Shown: positions 15,895 to 24,030 of the stretch, piece after piece | Layout: every line of letters starts with the position of its first letter | Numbering within the stretch: position 1 is the stretch's first letter | Source of the DNA: CAYGZL01 sp964354345 | Lineage (GTDB): Bacteria; Chloroflexota; Anaerolineae; Anaerolineales; UBA4823 | Assembly (NCBI GenBank): GCA_964354345.1 | Contig: CAYGZL010000151.1 | Span: 62,001-126,000, forward strand | Reading direction: 5' to 3' | DNA length: 64,000 bases | The notes under the pieces: generated by a model | What the model saw: only the letters and a program-made list of their open reading frames with translations | Database searches by the model: none | Told to the model about the DNA's origin: nothing | Program-made: the position numbers and the translations under genes

Positions 15895-18417
15895 TTACTT
15901 ATTTGCGACGCGAAAAATAGTCACGCCGGCCTGATCGTATAATTGATCGAAATAAACACTGGTACGTAATTCCTGAGCCGAAAAAGCACCGCTGTGAGCG
16001 CCCAGGTAAATGTAATGAATGTTATGGTTTATCAACCAGGTGTGTAAGGATTCGGGTTCATGATTGTAGCTGGCGGCTTGACGGCAAATATCCGCAATCC
16101 TGTCCATTTCGGATACCGCAAAATCCAGTCCATAGAGTAATGGCGGCGGCATCGTTTTCCTACCGGTGAGTGGGGTGATCCAATAACCTCCGTCGCTGCC
16201 CGCAAATAATCGAAATCCCCAGGGAATAGCATTAATAAGCACTGTTTCATCCAGTGGGACATTCTGTTCCAACCAGTCCAGTGCGATCAGGTCGGCCTGG
16301 CGCGTCAGGATGGTGACGGGATTGAGAATTGGCAGCAGGTTTTTTGAAGCATGGATGGATGCGATTATCAGGCCAATCAAGATCACTCCCTGATACAGCC
16401 TGCGCCAGGGCAGTGGGAATACGGCATTCCAACCCTGGATCAACCAGCTGAAAAGATATCCACAGGCAAGGGCAATAGGTAGGAAAAGCGTTATTTCGAC
16501 TGACGTATTATTTATAAAGCTGGCTCCAGGGAGCTGCCAGGCTCCAAGATTGGCAATTCCGAACAGGATGCCTACCCACAAGGTTAAAATTATGGGAAAC
16601 CATTGGCGTTGGATTAGCCCCCAAATCAATCCGATACCCGCCAGCCAGGTGGCATATTTACCTAACGCTGTTGTCAGATACGCCCAATTAAAATCAGCGA
16701 AGAGCTTTACAGGGATACTCTGTAAAGCCAGGTTCGGAATCAGGAGTGTAGTGATCATCCCTGGCCACCAGGGTAGAGTCAACAAGATGGTTGAGACACC
16801 AACCAGAATGATCAGAAATAAACCACTCCTGGTTTTTTGCCGGAAATCATGATTGCGAATAATCTGGTAAATCACGAATGGCGTACAGGCCAGACATAAG
16901 CCGCCCAGGAAAACGATAACACGATAATGTGTCAAGAAAAGTCCGGTGCAAGCCAGGGAAAGTAAAAAGAGTTCCAGAAGGCTATTATGTACAGAACTAC
17001 GATTCTTAAGTAATTGCACGGTCACCGTCAGGCTTTTCTCTGAGTGCCTGTTAATAAACTCTTTGCCCAGAACCAGGATGGTAGGAAGGATCAGGATACC
17101 AGCCAATTGGGTATAACGTCCCCAACTGGTGTAATAGGCTGGCATGGGTGTAAAGAGGCCTGCGACCAGTGCGGCTAATACACCAGCCAGTTTATTATTT
17201 GTGAAGGTGACGGTGAACAGATAAACAGCCAGAATGCTACAGGCATTCAAAACCTGTCCCAGGATCAACATGGCCTGGGGCAGATCCAAACCCGAAAGCC
17301 ATTGGAATACAGCAACCAGGCTGTGGAAACCGGCATGGTAACTGGCAGTTTGTACATCGAGATAAGGGGCATAACTGTTCGGGAAAGCGCCTTGTTCAGT
17401 GATCAGACGGATTAAAGTTGCGTGATGAACCGAGTCAACCCAGGCAGGTGTAGCCAGGTCTCGGATCATCGCCAGACGAACAGCAAGAGAGATGACGAAC
17501 ACCACGCCAATTGCCAGGTACAGTGTCCTTGAGCCCGGCTGATGCTCGCTGGTGGAATTTGGTGGCTGAGATATCCCTGGACGCCGTCGCCGTATTGCAG
17601 AGCTGAGGATTTGGACTATACAAATGATACCTGACAGACAGGCAACCGCAATTACAATCGGCCGGCTCCAATGCAATCCAAGTGTTGAGGTCCAGAGCAT
17701 GATTGTGGGGATAATTGCCAAGCTCAAACCTAACGATACGCAGATTCGTTCAACCGGATCGAGGCGATGGCGCAGCCGGGTTTGCTGGATCAGCAACCAA
17801 CCGGGTAGCCAGAGGATTGCCAGGAGAGGGAGAATTAACCAGGCCGAACGAACAACGGATATCCCATCGGATGCCATCGCCGGCAGGTCGTAGTCGTAGG
17901 TTAGCCGAAAACTCAAGTCGGATGGTTGCGGATTACCTTGCAGGTACAGTTGCCCGGCGGAATAAGCATCCTCGAGGCGTCCGAATACCAGGAAGGATCC
18001 GGAGGTGCTGGTCATCTCTAGGTAATAAGATTGACCTGGCGGGTCAGCGATGGGGGGAAAAGTGATTGTCAGTGGATTGGTATGCGTCAGGCTGGAGAGT
18101 TTGTACCGATAATTCACCAGCGGTTTTTCGTCACCGGGTTGATGGTACAAAGATACCTGGAAGAACTGTTCTGGTTCTTTCGCTAGATTGATGTTTAGCC
18201 AGAGTTGCACACCATTCAAGCGTGGTCGCCGAGAAACGAGGGTTTGCCCTACTCGCTCTCCAGCTTGCGGGCTAGCGACGATGTCAGCACGAAACTCCTG
18301 GGCCGCTTCCGGATCATTAAGAGTGACGCACCCACTCAATGCGAGACCCAGTACCAGGAGCAGGCTTATTTTAGCCAGCGCGGAGATAAGCCTGGATAAA
18401 GCCATCGATAGCGCCAT
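15895..18417 (-). CDS. Large polytopic membrane protein, DUF6541/glycosyltransferase-like
   Basis: The 840-residue protein begins with a lipoprotein-like signal (LALSGC, C30). An extracytoplasmic domain of about 160 residues follows, then about a dozen membrane segments. In the membrane core TPAWVDSVHHATLIRLI and YTSWGRYTQLAGILILP resemble DUF6541 and PMT-like glycosyltransferases. The C-terminal soluble part has WLEQNVPLDETVLIN and GSDGGYWITPLTG. It is probably a lipid-linked sugar transferase or related envelope enzyme, but no catalytic motif is certain. Its start overlaps the 3' end of prfB by 47 bases. A second ATG at 18405 also lies in the overlap. It is the last gene of the ftsY-prfB unit. 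Confidence 0.7.
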   Translation of the reverse strand: MALSMALSRLISALAKISLLLVLGLALSGCVTLNDPEAAQEFRADIVASPQAGERVGQTLVSRRPRLNGVQLWLNINLAKEPEQFFQVSLYHQPGDEKPLVNYRYKLSSLTHTNPLTITFPPIADPPGQSYYLEMTSTSGSFLVFGRLEDAYSAGQLYLQGNPQPSDLSFRLTYDYDLPAMASDGISVVRSAWLILPLLAILWLPGWLLIQQTRLRHRLDPVERICVSLGLSLAIIPTIMLWTSTLGLHWSRPIVIAVACLSGIICIVQILSSAIRRRRPGISQPPNSTSEHQPGSRTLYLAIGVVFVISLAVRLAMIRDLATPAWVDSVHHATLIRLITEQGAFPNSYAPYLDVQTASYHAGFHSLVAVFQWLSGLDLPQAMLILGQVLNACSILAVYLFTVTFTNNKLAGVLAALVAGLFTPMPAYYTSWGRYTQLAGILILPTILVLGKEFINRHSEKSLTVTVQLLKNRSSVHNSLLELFLLSLACTGLFLTHYRVIVFLGGLCLACTPFVIYQIIRNHDFRQKTRSGLFLIILVGVSTILLTLPWWPGMITTLLIPNLALQSIPVKLFADFNWAYLTTALGKYATWLAGIGLIWGLIQRQWFPIILTLWVGILFGIANLGAWQLPGASFINNTSVEITLFLPIALACGYLFSWLIQGWNAVFPLPWRRLYQGVILIGLIIASIHASKNLLPILNPVTILTRQADLIALDWLEQNVPLDETVLINAIPWGFRLFAGSDGGYWITPLTGRKTMPPPLLYGLDFAVSEMDRIADICRQAASYNHEPESLHTWLINHNIHYIYLGAHSGAFSAQELRTSVYFDQLYDQAGVTIFRVANK

Positions 18418-19448
18418 TTAAGACAGATTGGGCGTTACCAATCTCGAAATTGGTGCGGTGATCTTTTACCATTTGGTAAGGATGGAGAACATAAGAGCGG
18501 ATTTGGCTGCCCCATTCTGTTTTGGTGTATTCGCCGCGTAGTTCAGCTAACTGCTTTTCCTGTTCGGTACGCTTGATCTCAAGCAGCCGGGCGCGTAACA
18601 CCCGCATGGCGTTCTCTCGATTTTGCGTTTGAGAACGCTCGTTTTGGCAAGTAACAACCATCCCCGTTGGCAGATGGGTAATACGCACAGCTGTGGAGTT
18701 CTTTTGAACATTTTGACCACCAGCCCCAGAGGATCGGTAAACGTCAATTTGTACATCTTCTGGTCGAATCTCCACCTGGTCGTCACGTTCTACCTGGGGC
18801 AGCACTTCGACCTGGGCGAATGAGGTATGCCGGCGATGAGCTGCGTCGAACGGCGATAGGCGTACCAGACGGTGAACACCCTTCTCAGAACGGAGATAAC
18901 CATATGCATTAGGTCCGTTAACCGCAATGGTGACGCTTTTAATGCCGGCTTCCTCGCCTTCGCTGAAATCAAGTATTTCAGTGGTATACCCGTTCGCTTC
19001 CGACCAGCGTAAATACATTCGCTCGAGCATCTGCACCCAATCCTGAGAATCAGTTCCCCCCGCGCCACTATGGATGGCAAGCAAAGCATTTCCTTGATCG
19101 TAAGGCCCAGACAAAAGAGTGGCTAACTCCCGTTGATCCACCTGCCTTTCGATCTTTGATATTTCTGCTTCCAATTCTACCCGCAAGCGATCGTCTTCAA
19201 GTTGGCATAGCTCTAAGGTATCCTTGATCTGCTGCTGCAAGGATTTCCAGCTCTCAATTTCTTCTCGCCGCGCAGCCAGGTTCCTCATCACCTTTTGGGC
19301 GCGTTCGGGATCCTCCCACAGGTGCGGCTCTTCAGATTGAGTTTGGAGTTGAAGTAGGTCTCTTTCCTTGGCTGGTAAGTCAAAGACGCACCAGTAAATG
19401 TTGTAATTTTTGTTGGCTGCCGGTCAGGCGATCAATCAGGTCTTGCAT
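18371..19448 (-). CDS. prfB: Peptide chain release factor 2, expressed by programmed +1 frameshift
   Basis: RF2 terminates translation at UGA and UAA. The gene opens with ATG at 19448. After 22 codons it meets an in-frame TGA (19382-19380) in the context CTTTGAC, and the rest of the protein (336 codons) is in the +1 frame. The joined product is about 358 residues, normal for RF2. The GGQ catalytic motif (SSGAGGQNVQKNSTAVR), the SPF stop-codon recognition motif (LVRLSPFDAAHRR) and the domain 1 sequence are all present. Reading only the second frame from 19291 would lose about 50 residues of domain 1. It lies 37 bases after ftsY. Confidence 0.95.
19379..19385 (-). promoter_or_regulatory. prfB recoding site CTT-TGA-C
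   Basis: The heptamer CTTTGAC at codons 22-23 is the conserved RF2 autoregulatory slip site. The ribosome pauses at TGA when RF2 is scarce, and peptidyl-tRNA-Leu slips from CTT to TTT. The usual upstream AGGGGG-type stimulator is weak here (CTGGTGCGT). Confidence 0.92.
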
Positions 19449-19485
19449 AAGTTTATCTTCTCTTGAATTCAGCTCGATGCGCTAC

Positions 19486-20400
19486 CTAGCGCATCTCTGC
19501 CAGGATTCCATCAATAAAGCCCTCTGGATCGAATGGCTGTAAGTCTTCAAGTTTTTCACCCAACCCGGCGAATAAAATCGGCAATCCCAATTCACGTTGA
19601 ATAGCAAACGCCATACCGCCGCGAGCGGATGAATCTAGTTTGGCCAGGATGACACCGGTGACGTTGACGGCCTCTTTGAAAGCCCGTGCCTGTTGTAAAG
19701 CGTTCTGACCTGTCGTTGCATCCATCACGAGCCAGATGGCATGTGGCGCGCCGGGCATTGCCTTACCGACCACGCGGTAAACTTTTTTCAATTCTTCCAT
19801 TAGGTTAAAGCGGGTGTGCAAACGACCCGCCGTGTCAATTATGACGATATCGGCCTTGCGCGCAATACCAGCCTGGACCGCATCATAAGCGACGGCGCCA
19901 GCATCGCCACCCATTTGCCCCGAGATCACCGGTAAACCCACGCGTTGTGCCCATACCTCGAGTTGATCTACTGCTGCGGCGCGAAATGTATCCGCCGCGC
20001 CCAGGATTACACTTTTTCCCTGACGGGTGTACAGGCTACCCAACTTGGCTATGGTTGTCGTTTTCCCGGAGCCGTTGACTCCAACAATCAAGATGATCGT
20101 TGGCTGAACATTAAAAACGATTTTCTGCGGTTCTGTTAGTTGGCCGCGTAGTTCTTCGCGCAACACCTGCTTGAGTTGGCTGGTGCGCGTTAACCCCTCG
20201 CGATCAACACGCGTTTCGAGTGCGTCGAGAATCAAGTCAGTTGTATCCATTCCCAGGTCAGCCTGGACGAGCAGCGCCTCTAAATCGTCCCAGGTATCGG
20301 GAGTAATTTGGGTGCTGCCTAACAAAGTAGCAATCTGCCCAAAAGCAGCTTTGCTGGACTTTGCCAGACCTTCTCTCCATTTGGTGAACAAATTACTCAT
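19486..20400 (-). CDS. ftsY: Signal recognition particle receptor FtsY
   Basis: The 304-residue GTPase receives SRP-ribosome complexes at the membrane. It has a short N domain without the long acidic A domain of E. coli. The NG GTPase core shows GVNGSGKTTTIAKLG (G1), DTFRAAAVDQLEVWA (G2 region), DTAGRLHTRFNLMEELKK (G3), and AKLDSSARGG in place of TKLD. The ATG at 20400 is only eight bases from a -10 box, so the transcript is predicted to be leaderless. It is the first gene of ftsY-prfB-membrane protein and is divergent from moaD. Confidence 0.96.
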   Translation of the reverse strand: MSNLFTKWREGLAKSSKAAFGQIATLLGSTQITPDTWDDLEALLVQADLGMDTTDLILDALETRVDREGLTRTSQLKQVLREELRGQLTEPQKIVFNVQPTIILIVGVNGSGKTTTIAKLGSLYTRQGKSVILGAADTFRAAAVDQLEVWAQRVGLPVISGQMGGDAGAVAYDAVQAGIARKADIVIIDTAGRLHTRFNLMEELKKVYRVVGKAMPGAPHAIWLVMDATTGQNALQQARAFKEAVNVTGVILAKLDSSARGGMAFAIQRELGLPILFAGLGEKLEDLQPFDPEGFIDGILAEMR

Positions 20401-20408
20401 GGGGCGAT

Positions 20409-20417
20409 ATTATAACA
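20409..20417 (-). promoter_or_regulatory. Extended -10 promoter of ftsY, leaderless
   Basis: On the minus strand TGT-TATAAT forms an extended -10 without a good -35. Eight bases separate it from the ftsY ATG, placing the transcription start within about two bases of the start codon. Confidence 0.6.
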
Positions 20418-20438
20418 GGTTCTCTTAACAGACACCCA

Positions 20439-20447
20439 TGCTATAAT
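20439..20447 (+). promoter_or_regulatory. Extended -10 promoter of moaD unit
   Basis: TGC-TATAAT is an extended -10. A weak TTCTCT lies 16 bases upstream of the hexamer. The ATG of moaD at 20466 is 18 bases after the -10, with no Shine-Dalgarno, so the leader is about 11 bases. It is back to back with the ftsY promoter. Confidence 0.55.
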
Positions 20448-20465
20448 CTGTGTGTGTGAATCATA

Positions 20466-20711
20466 ATGGCAGTTAAAGTGTTACTTTTCGCTACTTTAAA
20501 GGAACTGGTTGGAACAAATGCGTTCGAATTGGACTTGCCAGATGGTATATCTGTTGTGCAGTTGAAAGCGCAGATTGCTCAGCGTTATCCCCAACTGTCA
20601 TCCAATCTGAAAAGCATCCTGGTAACGGTTAATCAAGCAGTTGCTTTCGATGAAGATAGCATCCCGGCGGGTGCGGAAGTCGCATTATTTCCGCCAGTAA
20701 GTGGCGGTTAA
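20466..20711 (+). CDS. moaD: MoaD/ThiS-family sulfur carrier (molybdopterin synthase small subunit)
   Basis: The 81-residue ubiquitin-like protein carries the C-terminal Gly-Gly needed for thiocarboxylation (VALFPPVSGG). The core has FATLKELVGTNAFELDLPDG and a VNQAVAFDEDSIPAGAEVALFPP pattern, as in MoaD. It would donate sulfur to precursor Z with MoaE to make molybdopterin, the cofactor needed by the aldehyde ferredoxin oxidoreductase at 4077-5918. The MoaE-like gene that follows is broken, so this copy may use a MoaE encoded elsewhere or serve another sulfur-transfer reaction. Confidence 0.85.
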   Translation: MAVKVLLFATLKELVGTNAFELDLPDGISVVQLKAQIAQRYPQLSSNLKSILVTVNQAVAFDEDSIPAGAEVALFPPVSGG

Positions 20712-20733
20712 CGAGAGTAAAATTTTATACATT

Positions 20734-20907
20734 ATGCGGAATATTCTCCATGCGCCTGATGAAGGTTGGTCAACTACTGAAGGAATTGCCATCGTACAAC
20801 GGATTGGCCGGTTGTATCTTGACACGCCAACGGTGGTTGTAGCCTGGACAGCGGCTCATCGTAACATCGGTGTTTATGAGACGGCGCGGTATGGTATTGA
20901 CCGATGA
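20734..20907 (+). pseudogene. Truncated remnant of moaE (molybdopterin synthase large subunit)
   Basis: The 57-codon frame from the ATG at 20734 contains GIAIVQRIGRLYLDTPTVVVAWTA and then AHRNIGVYETARYGIDR. This matches the central strand-helix region of MoaE (the VxHRIGxL and SAHRxxAFEAxxxxIDxLK segments). About 60 N-terminal residues are missing. The whole C-terminal part with the catalytic lysine motif (LKxxxPxWKxE) is also missing. It begins just after moaD, as moaE normally does, and its TGA overlaps the start of threonine synthase (ATGATG). A frame opening at 20701 overlaps moaD and is less likely. Whether it is still translated is unknown. Confidence 0.7.
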
Positions 20908-21998
20908 TGGAAATCCATTGTACCAATTGCCGGCGTCCATACCCCTCGGATGGAGTTCCATATCGTTGTTCTGCCTGCGGTGGGATTTTTGACTTTTTAA
21001 GTAATTTCCACTACGAACCAGAAAAGATTGAACCTGGTTTACCAGGAATATGGCGCTATCGCCATACATTTGGTCTACCTACAGAAGCGCCAGTAATCAG
21101 CCTGGGAGAAGGTAGGACACCGTTGGTGTGGAAATCTATCATGGACCGTGATATCGCATTCAAGCTGGAATATGCTAATCCAAGCGGATCTTTTAAGGAT
21201 CGCGGTTCTGCCGTGTTAGTAAGTTTCTTAAAAACCAGGTGTGTTCAGGCCGCAGTAGAAGATTCTTCAGGAAACGCTGGTGCTTCATTTGCTGCATATG
21301 CTGCTCATGTCGGAATCCAGGCAAGCATATATATTCCTGAGTACAGCTCAGGACCGAAGCGCGCCCAAATAGAATCCTATGGAGCCGAGATGGTTTCGAT
21401 TGCTGGCCCACGTTCTAAAGCAGCCGAGGCGGTGCGGTGCGCAGCAGATGCTGGTGCAGTATATGCCAGCCATGCTTATCTGCCACACGGATTGGCAGGC
21501 TATGCAACGATTGCTTATGAGCTTGCTGAGCAGATGGAACAACCACCTGCTACGATCATATCTCCTGTTGGGCAGGGGAATTTACTTCTGGGGATCGGGC
21601 GTGGATTTGATGCCTTACGAAATTGTGGATGGATAAAAAAGTCACCACTCCTGGTGGGTGTCCAGGCTCTCGCCTGCGCTCCTTTATGGGCTGTGCACCA
21701 TTATGGCGCGGCTGGTTTGAGCTGGGCAACAGAAGGCCGTACCCTGGCAGAAGGTGTCCGAGTTAAGTATCCACTGCGTGGTGACGCAGTACTTCACCAG
21801 GTAGAAACTACCCAAGGAACATTTGTGGCTGTCGATGAAGATCATATTTTACCCGGGCGCGACCAACTCAATCGCCTTGGGTTACCTGTTGAACCGACAT
21901 CGGCTCTTGTTTGGGATGCACTTGAGCAAGTATTGAGCCAACTCCCTGAGCCAGTTGTTGTCATATTAACCGGGGCTGGATTCAAAAGTGATAAATAA
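20904..21998 (+). CDS. thrC: Threonine synthase, PLP-dependent
   Basis: The 364-residue enzyme converts O-phosphohomoserine to threonine. It has an N-terminal zinc ribbon (C6, C9, C22, C25), the PLP lysine K98 in NPSGSFKDRG, the phosphate-binding SSGNAGASFAAYAA segment, and SPVGQGNLLLGIGRGF. The length is slightly short for the class but complete to a typical VVILTGAGFK end. A different fold-type II substrate (cysteate, diaminopropionate) cannot be fully excluded. The start overlaps the moaE remnant, and the TGA/ATG overlap suggests coupling. No other threonine pathway gene is in the window. Confidence 0.85.
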   Translation: MMEIHCTNCRRPYPSDGVPYRCSACGGIFDFLSNFHYEPEKIEPGLPGIWRYRHTFGLPTEAPVISLGEGRTPLVWKSIMDRDIAFKLEYANPSGSFKDRGSAVLVSFLKTRCVQAAVEDSSGNAGASFAAYAAHVGIQASIYIPEYSSGPKRAQIESYGAEMVSIAGPRSKAAEAVRCAADAGAVYASHAYLPHGLAGYATIAYELAEQMEQPPATIISPVGQGNLLLGIGRGFDALRNCGWIKKSPLLVGVQALACAPLWAVHHYGAAGLSWATEGRTLAEGVRVKYPLRGDAVLHQVETTQGTFVAVDEDHILPGRDQLNRLGLPVEPTSALVWDALEQVLSQLPEPVVVILTGAGFKSDK

Positions 21999-22034
21999 TT
22001 CATTGGCGGTTTAAATACTGCGATCGGAGGAATT

Positions 22035-23270
22035 ATGCCTGAAAGAGTTGTTGTAACCGGAATGGGTGCTTTATGCGCATTGGGCTTATCGGTGCAAGAG
22101 GTTTGGAATAACCTGATCCGGGGGGTTAGTGGTGTGGGTCGAATAACCGCCTTCGATCCTTCAGAATTATTAGTGAAGATCGCTTGTGAAGTAAAGCACT
22201 TTAATCCGGAGAATTATCTAACCCCACGTGAGTCGCATAGGCGGGATCGTTTCCAACAATTTGCTACGGCAGTGGCTCAAGAAGCGATCCAGCAAGCTGG
22301 TCTGAATACGGATCAAGCAAACCCTGATCGGGTAGGAGTGGTAATATCTTCAGGAATTGGCGGATTTAATACGATCCAGCAAGCGGTTTACACTGCTCGC
22401 GATGAAGGACCGCGGCGAATCAACCCTTTGGTAATTCCAATGTTAATGACGAATGGTGCAGCGGGGCTGGTTGGAATTGACCATGGTTTTCGCGGTCCGG
22501 CATTCTCAGTAGGCTCAGCATGCGCCTCCGGGTCTGATGCGATTGGCATCGCCTGGAATCTGCTTCGCTCGGGGATAATTGATGCAGCTGTGGCAGGAGC
22601 CAGTGAAAGCGCGATCGCGTTTGTCGGGATTGCTGCTTTGGATAGAACAGGGGTAATGTCGCGCAGAGATGAAAATGCCTTGACCCCTCAACCATTCGAC
22701 TTGAACCGGGATGGTTTAGTGATGGGCGAAGGCGCGGCCGTGATAATTCTAGAAACAGAGACTCATGCCCGCCGGCGCGGCGCAAATATCGTGGCAGAAC
22801 TGGCGGGTTATGGCGCAACGGCTGATGCTTTTCACATCACTGCTCCTTCCCAAGATGGGGCGGGTGCTGCAAAGGCGATTCGTAAAGCACTGGATTCTGC
22901 CGGAGTGAATCCAGAGGATGTAGATTATATTAATGCCCACGGCACCGGCACGCGTTTGAATGATGTGGCTGAAACCCATGCAATCAAGAAAACCTTTGGC
23001 AGTCAGGCTTATGATATCCCTGTATCCTCCACAAAGTCGATGACTGGTCATATAATGGCAGCGACCGGGGCTTTGGAAGCGGTCTTTTGTGTTCAATCAA
23101 TCCTGCAGGGGATCATCCCACCAACGATCAACTACCAGACGCCTGATCCGTTGTGCGATTTAGATTATGTGCCTAACCAGGCGCGCGTGAAACCAGTGCG
23201 GATTGTGGTAAGTAACTCTTTCGGATTTGGTGGGCACAACGCAGTCCTGGTTTTTCGAGCGTATTCATAA
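22035..23270 (+). CDS. fabF: 3-oxoacyl-ACP synthase II, copy 1
   Basis: The 411-residue condensing enzyme elongates acyl-ACP with malonyl-ACP. The catalytic triad is complete: C163 in GSACASGSD, H302 in NAHGTGT and H339 in KSMTGH. GGAGG precedes the ATG. It lies 36 bases after threonine synthase and 17 bases before rnc, an operon position (fabF-rnc-smc) common in bacteria. A second complete copy is at 58815-60077. The two differ most at the active-site flank (SACASGS versus TACATGT), so they may differ in chain-length preference. Confidence 0.95.
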   Translation: MPERVVVTGMGALCALGLSVQEVWNNLIRGVSGVGRITAFDPSELLVKIACEVKHFNPENYLTPRESHRRDRFQQFATAVAQEAIQQAGLNTDQANPDRVGVVISSGIGGFNTIQQAVYTARDEGPRRINPLVIPMLMTNGAAGLVGIDHGFRGPAFSVGSACASGSDAIGIAWNLLRSGIIDAAVAGASESAIAFVGIAALDRTGVMSRRDENALTPQPFDLNRDGLVMGEGAAVIILETETHARRRGANIVAELAGYGATADAFHITAPSQDGAGAAKAIRKALDSAGVNPEDVDYINAHGTGTRLNDVAETHAIKKTFGSQAYDIPVSSTKSMTGHIMAATGALEAVFCVQSILQGIIPPTINYQTPDPLCDLDYVPNQARVKPVRIVVSNSFGFGGHNAVLVFRAYS

Positions 23271-23287
23271 TATTCCGGGAAGTTTGA

Positions 23288-24010
23288 ATGGAATCGAACC
23301 AACCGAGGGATTATAGTCTTGAGTCACCCCAGGAATTTGCCCGGCGACTCAATTTACCGTTCACTGATTATCTACTTTTACGCCGTGCATTAACCCATCG
23401 CTCCTATGTGAATGAGCACTCCGAGGCGTTGGAAGACAACGAGCGCCTTGAATTTTTAGGGGATGCCGTATTGGATTTTTTAGTCGGCGCATGGCTATAT
23501 AACCATTTCCCGGAAATGCGCGAAGGTGAACTGACGCGTATGCGATCAGCCTTGGTCCGGACTGAACAACTCGCCGTATTTGCTGTTGGGATTAATTTAG
23601 GTGCGGCAATGCGCTTGGGCCATGGAGAGGAGGCTGGGGGTGGGCGGTATCGCCAGACATTGCTGTGTGGGATGTTCGAGGCTGTGATCGGTTCGCTGTA
23701 TTTGAACGCAGGCCTGGACGCAGTAAAGCAATTTATCGAACCGATGTTACAATCCGCCTCTGCCCATATTTTAGCCAGCCATAAAACTCAGGATCCGAAA
23801 AGTTTACTCCAGGAATGGGTACAATCCCAGGGGTTCAGTCCGCCTGTTTACCGTCCAGTAACTTCTGAAGGGCCAGAACACGAGAAAACATTTGTGGTTG
23901 AAGTGATGGTGAATGGCCAAATATATGGACGAGGATCGGGTCGCAGTAAACAAGCTGCGGCAAAAATGGCAGCACGAAATGCTTTGGACATAATGAACGT
24001 TGAACATTGA
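23288..24010 (+). CDS. rnc: Ribonuclease III
   Basis: The 240-residue endonuclease cleaves double-stranded RNA, including rRNA precursors. The RNase III signature NERLEFLGDAVLDFLVGAWLY carries the metal-binding Glu and Asp. The C-terminal double-stranded RNA-binding domain runs from about residue 165 (DPKSLLQEWVQSQGF to GSGRSKQAAAKMAARNAL). It sits between fabF and smc, the classical order. Confidence 0.97.
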   Translation: MESNQPRDYSLESPQEFARRLNLPFTDYLLLRRALTHRSYVNEHSEALEDNERLEFLGDAVLDFLVGAWLYNHFPEMREGELTRMRSALVRTEQLAVFAVGINLGAAMRLGHGEEAGGGRYRQTLLCGMFEAVIGSLYLNAGLDAVKQFIEPMLQSASAHILASHKTQDPKSLLQEWVQSQGFSPPVYRPVTSEGPEHEKTFVVEVMVNGQIYGRGSGRSKQAAAKMAARNALDIMNVEH

Positions 24011-24030
24011 TTGTACTCGATAGAGGTTGT

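Noticed and set aside
19380..19382. In-frame stop near the start of prfB as a sign of a pseudogene
   Set aside because: CTTTGAC is the conserved RF2 autoregulatory frameshift site, and the rest of the protein is intact.
20701..20733. Start of the moaE remnant inside moaD
   Set aside because: The extra codons overlap the moaD 3' end in another frame and do not improve the match. The ATG at 20734 suffices.
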